A stretch of 64,000 nucleotides of DNA from Pseudoxanthomonas koreensis_A (lineage in GTDB: Bacteria; Pseudomonadota; Gammaproteobacteria; Xanthomonadales; Xanthomonadaceae). The first letter of the stretch is position 1, and each line of letters opens with the position of its first letter. The notes under the pieces were generated by a model. That model ran no database searches. It saw only the letters and a list, made by a program, of their open reading frames with translations, and was not told the DNA's origin. Location of the stretch: assembly GCF_041890415.1 (NCBI RefSeq), contig NZ_CP169056.1, forward strand, positions 2,666,001 through 2,730,000. Direction: 5' to 3'. Below are positions 47,630 to 55,156 of this stretch, in pieces. Both the position numbers and the translations under genes were made by a program.

Positions 47630-48641
47630 AGGGGTCCATGGTGATGATCCGGCCCTGGTCGTCGTAGCGCAGTTGCGCGACCTTGGCCGAACGCAGGTGG
47701 GTGACGCCGCCGGACAGGATCGAGTCGTGGTAGTACAGCCACCACTTGCCGCCGAACTCGAGCACCGAGTGATGCGTGGTCCAGCCGACCACCGGGGTCA
47801 GGATCACCCCGCCATAGGTGAACGGCCCATACGGATTGTCCGCGGTGGCCCAGCACAGCAGGTGGGTATCGCCGGTGGAATAGGTGAGGTAGTAGCGGCC
47901 CTGGTACTTGTGCACCCAGGCGGCCTCGAAGAAGCGGCGCTCGGTGTCGCCGGCCAGCAGCGGCTTGCCGTGCTCGTCCAGGATCAGCACCTCGCGCGGG
48001 GCCTCGGCGAACTGCTTCATGTCCGGCGTCATGCGCGCCATGCGCGCGCCCAGGGCCGGCTGGTCCGGCGCGGGCTCCTCGTTCGCGGCGTCATGGCGGT
48101 TGTCGCGGTACTTCTGCAGCTGGCCGCCCCAGATGCCGCCGAAGTACATGTAGTACTGCCCGTCATCGTCGGCGAACACGGCCGGGTCGATCGAATAGCT
48201 GCCCTCGATCGGCTGCGGCTCGGCCTTGAACGGGCCTTCCGGCCGATCGCCCACGGCCACGCCGATCTGGAAGATGCCGTCGGCGCGCTTGGCCGGGAAG
48301 TACAGGTAGTACTTGCCGTCCTTCGTCGCCGCGTCGGGCGCCCACATCTGCTTTTGCGCCCACGGCACGTCCTTGACGTGCAGGGCCACGCCGCAGTCCA
48401 CCGCCGGGGCGTCGGGCGAATCCTGGCGCAGGACGTGGTAGTCCTCCATCTGGAAGTGGCCGCCGTCGTCGTCGAAGGCGGCGCCGACCTCGATGTCATG
48501 CGAGGGATAGATGTAGATCTTGCCCTCGAACACGTGCGCCGACGGGTCGGCGGTATAGATGTCGGTCACCAGCGGGCGGGGGGAGATGGCCTTGTCGGCC
48601 AGCGCCTTCAGTTCCGCCTCGGTGTACTCACGATCTGCCAT
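47619..48641 (-). CDS. Glycoside hydrolase family 43 enzyme (xylosidase/arabinofuranosidase type)
   Basis: This 340-residue five-bladed beta-propeller glycosidase probably removes xylose or arabinose from short xylo-oligosaccharides. The catalytic base is Asp in YTADPSAHVFEGKIYIYPSH, the pKa-modulating Asp is in YSIDPAVFADDDGQYYMYFG, and the acid Glu is in RRFFEAAWVHKYQGRYYLTY. GWTTHHSVLEFGGKWWLYYH carries the calcium/histidine region. There is no signal peptide, so the enzyme is cytoplasmic and acts after uptake by the adjacent GPH symporter (41 bp upstream). The sequence resembles GH43 subfamily 1. It overlaps the epimerase start by 11 bp. Confidence 0.92.
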   Translation of the reverse strand: MADREYTEAELKALADKAISPRPLVTDIYTADPSAHVFEGKIYIYPSHDIEVGAAFDDDGGHFQMEDYHVLRQDSPDAPAVDCGVALHVKDVPWAQKQMWAPDAATKDGKYYLYFPAKRADGIFQIGVAVGDRPEGPFKAEPQPIEGSYSIDPAVFADDDGQYYMYFGGIWGGQLQKYRDNRHDAANEEPAPDQPALGARMARMTPDMKQFAEAPREVLILDEHGKPLLAGDTERRFFEAAWVHKYQGRYYLTYSTGDTHLLCWATADNPYGPFTYGGVILTPVVGWTTHHSVLEFGGKWWLYYHDSILSGGVTHLRSAKVAQLRYDDQGRIITMDPYGR

Positions 48642-48682
48642 TGCTTTGATTCCCTTGTTGCGTGTTGCGTACTGCGGAGTGC

Positions 48683-50161
48683 TCAGGCGGCGGCACGGCC
48701 GGCGCGGCGCTCGGCCAGCTCACGCTCGATGCGCGACTCCATGGGCTTGTTGATCTTGTAGAAGAACATCAGGGCCACCGTGGCCAGGAACGGCAGCGAG
48801 CAATACAGGCTCACCGACAGGCGGATGCCGTCGACCGTCTGCGGCGCCTGGACGTCCAGGTCGGCGTTGTAGCCGTGGTGGGCGAGGATGCCGGCCACCA
48901 GCGCGCCGCCCACGCTCACGCCCACCTTCAGCCCGCACAGGATGGCCGAGAAGATGATGGCGGTGGCGCGGCGGTTGTTCTTCCACTCCGAATAGTCGGC
49001 CACGTCGGCCACCATCGCCCACAGCAGCGGGATGGTGATGCCGTAGAAGAAGCCATGCAGGATCTGCGCCCCGAACACCCAGGCGATGCGGTCCGGCGGG
49101 ATCACGTAGAACGCCAGCATGAACAGGGTAGAGATCAGCAGGAACACGGCGTACACGTCGCGCTTGCCGAAGCGGTCTGCCAGCGCCTTGGAGAAGGCGA
49201 TGCCCACCACCATCAGGATGATGCCGCTGGCGTTGAACAGGCCGAAGGCCGAGGTGGTGGCGTCCTCCGGAAGCTGGAAGCCGGCCAGGCCCATGCCCAT
49301 GATCGCCGCGTTGATTCCGCCGAGCATGGCGTTGAAGCCGATCTGGTCCAGGAAGCCGGCCATCGCCGGCTCGTCCAGGTAGTACTCGAAGTAATAGACG
49401 TAGGTACCGCTCTTGAGCGCCAGGGTGGTGAACACCAGGATGGTCGCCACCAGCAGCACCAGCCAGGGACGGTTCGCGACCAGGTCGGCCAGGTCCTGGC
49501 GCAGGGTGGACTTCTGCTCCGGCGCCGGCACCACCCGCTCGCGCGTGGTGAAGAAGGTGATCAGGAAGAACACCGAGCCCACCACCGCGAACAGCAACAT
49601 GGTGTTCTGGAAGCCCTGTACCCGGTCGCCGTCGCCCAGGATCATCACCAGCGGCAGCAGTGCCGACTGCACGGCCAATTGGGCCACCATCACCGCCACG
49701 AAGCGGTAGGCCGACAGGCTGTTGCGCTCGGCCATGTTGCCGGTGAGCACACCACTGAGGGCGGCATACGGCAGGTTGTTGGCCGCGTATACCAGCAACA
49801 GCAGGGTGTAGGTGGCCGCCGCGTAGAACACCTTGCCCTGCGGGCCGAGGTCCGGCGTGCTGAAGGCAAGCAGGGACAGCACGCCGAACGGCACCGCGGT
49901 CCACAGCACCCATGGCCGGAACTTGCCCCAGCGGGTGTTGGTGCGATCGGCCAGCACCGCCACCAGCGGGGTGAACACGAATGCGCCGAGCATGCCGACC
50001 ACGAAGATGATGGTGGCCGCGGTCGCTGCCGGAATCCGGTAGATGTCCGTGTAGAAGTACGCCAGGAACGTCATCAGCGTCTGGAAGATCAGGTTGGCCG
50101 CCAGGTCGCCCAGGCTGTAGCCCACCTTCTCGCGTACGGTAAGGATTCCGCTGCTGCTCAT
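48683..50161 (-). CDS. GPH-family sugar:cation symporter (xyloside transporter type)
   Basis: This 492-residue inner-membrane transporter has 12 predicted helices and belongs to the glycoside-pentoside-hexuronide family. Features are REKVGYSLGDLAANLIFQTL at the N-terminus, VAVLADRTNTRWGKFRPWVL (the family's D-R-T-x-T-R-W-G-K-x-R loop), NNLPYAALSGVLTGNMAERN and VADVADYSEWKNNRRATAII. It would import xylo-oligosaccharides or xylosides for the cytoplasmic GH43 enzyme that follows at 41 bp. The start ATG 50161 has no strong ribosome site. A candidate xyl-box-like operator lies 102 bp upstream (50263-50276). The first gene of the minus-strand operon. Confidence 0.92.
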   Translation of the reverse strand: MSSSGILTVREKVGYSLGDLAANLIFQTLMTFLAYFYTDIYRIPAATAATIIFVVGMLGAFVFTPLVAVLADRTNTRWGKFRPWVLWTAVPFGVLSLLAFSTPDLGPQGKVFYAAATYTLLLLVYAANNLPYAALSGVLTGNMAERNSLSAYRFVAVMVAQLAVQSALLPLVMILGDGDRVQGFQNTMLLFAVVGSVFFLITFFTTRERVVPAPEQKSTLRQDLADLVANRPWLVLLVATILVFTTLALKSGTYVYYFEYYLDEPAMAGFLDQIGFNAMLGGINAAIMGMGLAGFQLPEDATTSAFGLFNASGIILMVVGIAFSKALADRFGKRDVYAVFLLISTLFMLAFYVIPPDRIAWVFGAQILHGFFYGITIPLLWAMVADVADYSEWKNNRRATAIIFSAILCGLKVGVSVGGALVAGILAHHGYNADLDVQAPQTVDGIRLSVSLYCSLPFLATVALMFFYKINKPMESRIERELAERRAGRAAA

Positions 50162-50262
50162 ATTGTCCCCGCCCCGGCTTGATGCTGTTGATGGTCGCTG
50201 GCATCGCGCCAGCAGCTGCTTTGTACTGGTTCCTGCTCCGGCGCTGAAGGCCGGGCAATACG

Positions 50263-50276
50263 GGTTACCGCTATCA
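50263..50276 (-). promoter_or_regulatory. Candidate xyl-box-like operator of the symporter operon
   Basis: Read on the minus strand the site is TGATAGCGGTAACC. It matches 11 of 14 positions of the Xanthomonas XylR-repressed xyl-box as I remember it (TGGTAGCGCTAACA). It lies in the 334-bp gap upstream of the GPH symporter, where a LacI-type repressor would be expected to act. Besides this site and the two hairpins near 50410-50487, the gap holds nothing else I recognise. Confidence 0.45.
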
Positions 50277-50409
50277 TCGCCAGAGCATACCCGAAACCGG
50301 TACCCGCACGGCCGCCATCACAGGCTGCTCCCGGGCGCCGGCATCCGGGCCCGCACCCGCCGCTGGCGCAGGCCCCGCGGCACGGGGATTCGGCAGCCAT
50401 AAACGCAGT

Positions 50410-50444
50410 GCGGCCCGCCCGACTCCAGGCGTCGGACGGGCCGC
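50410..50444 (-). terminator. Second terminator of the xylan TonB-receptor gene
   Basis: A 14-bp stem (GCGGCCCGTCCGAC / GTCGGGCGGGCCGC on the minus strand, one G-U pair) with a 7-base loop is followed by ACTGCGTTTA. It is a strong hairpin with a modest T-run. Confidence 0.6.
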
Positions 50445-50461
50445 GTGCTGCTGCTTTGCAA

Positions 50462-50487
50462 CATGCCCGGCGGCACCGCCGGGCATG
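50462..50487 (-). terminator. First hairpin after the xylan TonB-receptor gene
   Basis: CATGCCCGGCGG-CA-CCGCCGGGCATG is a perfect 12-bp dyad ending 8 bases below the TonB-receptor stop codon. It is followed on the minus strand by TTGCAAAG. Together with the 50410-50444 hairpin it separates the receptor from the symporter operon. Confidence 0.55.
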
Positions 50488-50495
50488 GGTCACCG

Positions 50496-53381
50496 TCAGA
50501 AGCTGCCGCGAACCCCCAGCATCACGGTCACGCCCGGCTCGTAGATATCGCCGGGTACGTTCTCGAACGAGAGGTAATTGCTGATCTTCTCGTCGGTGAT
50601 GTTGATGACATTGAGGGTCAGCTGCGGCTTGGTCACCAGGTTGCGGAAGGTGTAGCTGGCCGACAGGTCCAGCTGCCCGCGATCCCGGCCGAAGAACTGG
50701 CCGTAGGTGATGCCGCCTTCGTTGTTGCCGACCGCACGCTGGGCCGAGCCTTCGGTCCAGTTGTACGACAGGCGCACTGCGGCATCGTTCTTCTCCCAAT
50801 ACAGGGTGGTGTTCCACATCACCGGAGCGATGCCGAAGAGGTTTCCGGACAGCTGCTCGGACTCCTGGCCCACCGCCTCCAGGTCGATGTGGGTGTAGTT
50901 GGCCATGAAGCCCAGGCCGTCGAACACGAAGCCCAGCGGCTGTACCCAGATCGCCTCCCAGCCCTTGATGTCCAGAGTGGCGTTGGCATTGACCTGCTGG
51001 CGCACACCGATCAGCGCGTCCATGCCGCCATTGGCCTCCAGCGCGGCACGCTGGCCGTCGGTCAGTGCGCTGAGCGGGATGCCCAGGCGGCTGAACGGCA
51101 GGCGGTTGATGCCTTCGTAGGTGTAGCCTTCGACCCGCTTGTTGAACAGGCTCAACGCAACCATGCCTTCGTTTCCGGTGTACCACTCGGCGCCGAAGTC
51201 GAAGTTGGTCGACAGGTACGGGCTCAGGTTCGGGTTGCCCTGGTTGGCGATCTCGGCCGACGGATCGGAGAAGGTGGTCGCCGGCAGCATCGAACGCGGG
51301 TTCGGGCGGGTCAGGGTGCGCGAGGCGGACATGCGCAGCACGACATCGTCGGCCACGTCCCAGGCGGCGCTGAAGGACGGCAGCCATTCGTTGTACTTGC
51401 CATCCAGTTCCTGCCACTGGCGCACCCCGCCCAGGGTGACCGGGCCGCTGATGGTCTGGTCGGTCTCGACCCAGCGCACGCCGGCGTTGTAGCGCAGTTC
51501 GCGGCCCCAGATGTCGCTGGTGCCGTTGACTTCCAGGTACGCCGCCAGGTTGGTTTCTTCCACGCCGCCGGAAGCCGCGCCCACCGATGCGGAAGTGTTC
51601 ACCTCCGGCGCATTGTCGAAGTAGGTCTGGTAGTCGGTGTCGCGGAAGAAGTCCGAGTAGTTGGCGGTGATGAAGCCATGCGGGCCCGGACGCAGGTAGC
51701 CGGGCAGGTCGGCCGTGGACACCTGCGCCAGCACGTTGGCCTGCCACGCACTGCTGTTGTCGAAGCCGACGATGGTGCGGCGGAAGTTGTCGTAGGCCAC
51801 GCCGAGCTTGATGTTGTTGCGGTCATCGCCGAACTGCAGGTCGGCCTTCATGCGCCCGGCCTCGGTCACCCGCTTCTCGTTGTTGAGGTTGACCCGGCCG
51901 CCGGCGAAGCTCCAGCCGGCATTGGGATCATTGAGGTCCAGGCCTCCGGTGGTCCAGGTCGGCTGGCCGTTGTTGGTGTACTCCACGGTGGTGAAGGGCG
52001 AGGTCACCAGGATGGTGGGCGACTCGCGGAAGAACCAGCTGCGGCTCCAGGTGCCCTGCAGGTCCAGGCGCACGCCCTGGTCCTGTCCGAACCAGAAGGT
52101 CGCTCCCGGGTTGACGTTCCAGTACTGGACCTCGTCGTGGTACGGACGGGCCTCCAGGAAGAACTGGGCATTGGTCAGGGTCGCGCTGGTGACCACGTTG
52201 TTGGAATCCAGCTGCATGTTCATCGGGAGGAAGCCGCTGGGCCCGAAGGTACGGCCCACCAGGTTCATGTCGATGCGGCTGTTGGTGTACTCGGCGGTGG
52301 AGTACAGCGCATCCAGGTAGTAATGCGCATTGTCGCTGGGACGCCACTCGAACGAGGCCACGATCGCGTCACGGTCGCGTTCGCCGGACATGTCCACGGG
52401 ACGGCCAAGGCGCGGGAACAGGGCCTCGGAAATCTGGGTCATGCTCAGCCCCGGATTCTGCGCCTGCAGCCAGTCGGCATCGATTACGTCCCCCGGTGTC
52501 AATCCGGCCGCGATGGTCGAGGCATTGTCCGGCACAGCGTTGGGCATCTGCAGGCTACCGCCGCCACCCGGGTTGCAGGCGCCCGGGCGGCTGTTGAGCG
52601 GATCCACGCCGGCAGGCGGGGTCAGGCCGCACTGGGTGTAGTTGAGGTTGGGGTTCATCCAGCCCACCGACTCCCAGCCGCGTACCGACAGCTTGGTGCG
52701 CACCGAGGACACGCCGACCAGGGCGCCGAACTCGCCCGACTCGCTGACCCAGCTGCCGATCAGCGAACCCCGCGGGCTGATCTTGCTGCCGATGCTGTTG
52801 TGGTCCAGTTGCGCCGAGTAGCTCACCCGGGTGCCCAGGTCGAACGGACGCACGCTGCGCATGTCGACCACGCCGGAGATGCCGCCTTCGGGCAGGCTGG
52901 CCTGCGGCGACTTGTACACCGTGAGCTTGTTGAAGAACTCGGTGGGGAACAGGTTCAGGTCCACTTCGCGGTTCTGGTTGCCGCGGTTCAAGCCGATCGA
53001 AGCGGTGTACGCATCGCCGCCGTTGATCAGGGTCTTGGTGAAACTGCTGGGCAGTCCGCGGATGGCGACGTTCAGGCCTTCGCCGTTGACGTCGCGATCA
53101 AGCTGGATGCCCGGAATGCGGTTGAGCGACTCGGCGATGTTCAGGTCGGGGAACTTGCCGATGTCCTCGGAGAAGATCGAGTCGGTGAAGCCGGTTGCAT
53201 CACGCTTGGCCTCGGTGGAGTACTGCAGGCTCTGGCGGAACCCGCGGACCACCACCTGGTCCAGCTCGGTCGCGTCGACGGGCGGAGCCGCCTCCTGCGC
53301 CACTACTGCGGTACTGGCCATGGCCAGGCAGATCGCCCCCAGGGCGCGCGCAAGTTCGGTCTTGCAAAGCTTCTTTTCCAC
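50496..53381 (-). CDS. TonB-dependent receptor of the xylan utilisation locus
   Basis: This 961-residue outer-membrane transporter is of the oligosaccharide-uptake type that Xanthomonads use for plant polysaccharides. GTG 53381 is fixed by a strong GGAGGGGAG site. A signal peptide (about 1-29, ending VVAQ) leads to a TonB-box-like ELDQVVVRGFRQSLQ. The plug domain has FPDLNIAESLNRIPGIQLDR, LNVAIRGLPSSFTKTLINGG, and LTVYKSPQASLPEGGISGVV. The barrel ends in TVMLGVRGSF with the terminal Phe. The size and the plug are typical of the TonB-receptor class paired with GH10/GH43/GH115 enzymes. The substrate is inferred as glucuronoxylan-derived oligosaccharides. Divergent from the hexuronate transporter. 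Confidence 0.92.
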   Translation of the reverse strand: MEKKLCKTELARALGAICLAMASTAVVAQEAAPPVDATELDQVVVRGFRQSLQYSTEAKRDATGFTDSIFSEDIGKFPDLNIAESLNRIPGIQLDRDVNGEGLNVAIRGLPSSFTKTLINGGDAYTASIGLNRGNQNREVDLNLFPTEFFNKLTVYKSPQASLPEGGISGVVDMRSVRPFDLGTRVSYSAQLDHNSIGSKISPRGSLIGSWVSESGEFGALVGVSSVRTKLSVRGWESVGWMNPNLNYTQCGLTPPAGVDPLNSRPGACNPGGGGSLQMPNAVPDNASTIAAGLTPGDVIDADWLQAQNPGLSMTQISEALFPRLGRPVDMSGERDRDAIVASFEWRPSDNAHYYLDALYSTAEYTNSRIDMNLVGRTFGPSGFLPMNMQLDSNNVVTSATLTNAQFFLEARPYHDEVQYWNVNPGATFWFGQDQGVRLDLQGTWSRSWFFRESPTILVTSPFTTVEYTNNGQPTWTTGGLDLNDPNAGWSFAGGRVNLNNEKRVTEAGRMKADLQFGDDRNNIKLGVAYDNFRRTIVGFDNSSAWQANVLAQVSTADLPGYLRPGPHGFITANYSDFFRDTDYQTYFDNAPEVNTSASVGAASGGVEETNLAAYLEVNGTSDIWGRELRYNAGVRWVETDQTISGPVTLGGVRQWQELDGKYNEWLPSFSAAWDVADDVVLRMSASRTLTRPNPRSMLPATTFSDPSAEIANQGNPNLSPYLSTNFDFGAEWYTGNEGMVALSLFNKRVEGYTYEGINRLPFSRLGIPLSALTDGQRAALEANGGMDALIGVRQQVNANATLDIKGWEAIWVQPLGFVFDGLGFMANYTHIDLEAVGQESEQLSGNLFGIAPVMWNTTLYWEKNDAAVRLSYNWTEGSAQRAVGNNEGGITYGQFFGRDRGQLDLSASYTFRNLVTKPQLTLNVINITDEKISNYLSFENVPGDIYEPGVTVMLGVRGSF

Positions 53382-53385
53382 CGTA

Positions 53386-53394
53386 CTCCCCTCC
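53386..53394 (-). promoter_or_regulatory. Ribosome binding site (GGAGGGGAG) fixing the TonB-receptor GTG start
   Basis: GGAGGGGAG is 4 bases before GTG 53381 and decides this start over in-frame ATGs up to 53546, which lack family sequence. Confidence 0.7.
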
Positions 53395-53614
53395 AGTTCT
53401 GTTGTGCATCGGGCGTTCTTGGAAGGCCGCGATGTCTCGGTTGGTTGTTCACGATTGACAGCGAATGCAGGCTCCCCCGCAAAATGACCACCGATGGACA
53501 TCCGGCAGGTGGGCGGATGGTAGCTTCGCCATTCCGAGACGCGCAAGGAGGAAAGGATGAACAGGCGATGGCGGCGGCGATCGCTTCATCGCGGCGCGTC
53601 TGCGGGCGCGGGAA

Positions 53615-53628
53615 TGACAGCGCTGCCA
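53615..53628. promoter_or_regulatory. Candidate operator TGACAGCGCTGCCA
   Basis: This near-perfect 14-bp palindrome (one asymmetric pair) has the central CG typical of LacI-family operators. It lies in the 414-bp divergent gap between the TonB receptor and the hexuronate transporter. It matches 10 of 14 positions of the xyl-box consensus I remember. Confidence 0.45.
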
Positions 53629-53638
53629 TATTGAAATT

Positions 53639-53652
53639 GCCTAGCGGTAATA
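53639..53652. promoter_or_regulatory. Second candidate operator with TAGCGGTAA core
   Basis: GCCTAGCGGTAATA shares the 9-base core TAGCGGTAA with the minus-strand site at 50263-50276. It is weaker as a palindrome than the site 24 bp upstream. The surrounding stretch (about 53625-53680) is AT-rich and likely contains the promoters. The rest of the gap shows nothing further. Confidence 0.35.
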
Positions 53653-53795
53653 GGGTTTTATGTGCGATGTAGCTGTGTTACAGATACCAGTCCAGGCTGA
53701 TCAGCCAGCTCCGGGGAGGGGCAGAAAATGTTGCAGGGCAATAACCAAAAGGCGTTACTGCATCGCACCATCGAATTGACCCCGGGAGACAATCC

Positions 53796-55076
53796 GTGAG
53801 CGCCAGCCCCGTGCAGGCCGGCCGGGTGAGCCGTTACCGCTGGGTCATCTGCGCCCTGCTGTTCTTCGCCACCACGATCAACTACGTCGACCGCGCCGTG
53901 CTTGGCGTGCTGGCGCCCACGCTGTCGGCGGAGTTCGGCTGGAGCCAGCAGGACTACGGCGTCATCAGCGCCGCGTTCACCCTGGCCTACGCCATCGGCT
54001 TCCTGCTGGCCGGCTGGTTCATCGACCGGGTCGGCACCCGGGTTGGCTACAGCGTGTACCTGACCGTGTGGTCGCTGGCGGCCGCCGCGCACGCGCTGGC
54101 CAAGTCGGTGGTCGGTTTCAGCCTTGCCCGCTTCGCGCTGGGCCTGGGCGAATCGGGCAACTTCCCCGCGGCCATCAAGACCGTGGCCGAATGGTTCCCC
54201 AAGCGCGAGCGCGCGTTTGCCACGGGGGTGTTCAACGCCGGCTCCAACATCGGCGCGATCGTGGCGCCCCTGTTGGTGCCGTGGCTGGCGCTGACCTGGG
54301 GCTGGCGCACGGCGTTCGTCGCCACCGGCCTGGCGGGACTGGTGTGGCTGGCGTTCTGGTTGCCCGTGTACCGCCGGCCTGCCGAACATCCCAAGGTGTC
54401 GCCGGCCGAGCTGGCGCTGATCAACAGCGATACGCCCGACGCGCCGGTCAAGGCCTCGTGGCTGCAGCTGCTGCGCTTGCGCCAGACCTGGGCATTCACC
54501 GCAGGCAAGTTCCTGAGCGATTCGGTGTGGTGGTTCTACCTGTTCTGGTTCCCGATGTTCATGGCCGACCGCTTCGGCGTGGACCTGCGCACCATCGGCC
54601 TGCCCATGGTCACCGTGTTCCTGCTGGCCGATGTCGGATCGGTGGGCGGCGGCTGGTTCAGCTCGTTCCTGATGAAGCGCGGCTGGAGCGTCAACGCCGC
54701 ACGCAAGACCGCCATGCTGGTCTGCGCGCTGTGCATACTGCCGGTGGTGTTTGCCCCGCACGTCGAAGGCCAGTGGGTCGCGGTGTGGCTGATCGGGCTG
54801 GCGGCGGCCGCGCACCAGGGCTTCTCGGCCAACCTGTTCACGCTGACCTCCGACATGTTTCCGCGCGCCGCGGTTGCTTCGGTGGTCGGCATCGGCGGTT
54901 TCGCCGGCGCGATGGGCGGCTTCTTCATGAACCTCGGCGCCGGCTGGCTGCGCCAGAGCACCGGCAGCTACGCGGCGATGTTCATCATGGCCGGCGGTGC
55001 CTACCTGGCGGCGCTGCTTGTCATCCACCTGCTCGCGCCACGGCTGCAACCGGCGCAGCTGGACCCCCGCAACTGA
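53796..55076 (+). CDS. MFS hexuronate transporter (ExuT-like)
   Basis: This 426-residue inner-membrane permease of the anion:cation symporter group takes up glucuronate or galacturonate. It starts at GTG 53796 after CGGGAG. About 12 helices are present. Diagnostic segments are TTINYVDRAVLGVLAPTLSA, FLLAGWFIDRVGTRVGYSVY, LGLGESGNFPAAIKTVAEWF, PKRERAFATGVFNAGSNIGA and WWFYLFWFPMFMADRF. The Y-x-D-R and G-E-S-G-N-F-P-A motifs are typical of ExuT and related hexuronate carriers. It heads the plus-strand cluster with GH115 (80 bp on) and uronate isomerase, so glucuronate is the likely substrate. Confidence 0.9.
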   Translation: MSASPVQAGRVSRYRWVICALLFFATTINYVDRAVLGVLAPTLSAEFGWSQQDYGVISAAFTLAYAIGFLLAGWFIDRVGTRVGYSVYLTVWSLAAAAHALAKSVVGFSLARFALGLGESGNFPAAIKTVAEWFPKRERAFATGVFNAGSNIGAIVAPLLVPWLALTWGWRTAFVATGLAGLVWLAFWLPVYRRPAEHPKVSPAELALINSDTPDAPVKASWLQLLRLRQTWAFTAGKFLSDSVWWFYLFWFPMFMADRFGVDLRTIGLPMVTVFLLADVGSVGGGWFSSFLMKRGWSVNAARKTAMLVCALCILPVVFAPHVEGQWVAVWLIGLAAAAHQGFSANLFTLTSDMFPRAAVASVVGIGGFAGAMGGFFMNLGAGWLRQSTGSYAAMFIMAGGAYLAALLVIHLLAPRLQPAQLDPRN

Positions 55077-55156
55077 GTCTGGCGCCGCGGCCTGCCGGCC
55101 CCGGGCGCTTTATGCAAACCCGGCGCGGCAACGCGCCGGCACGAGGACAGTACACG

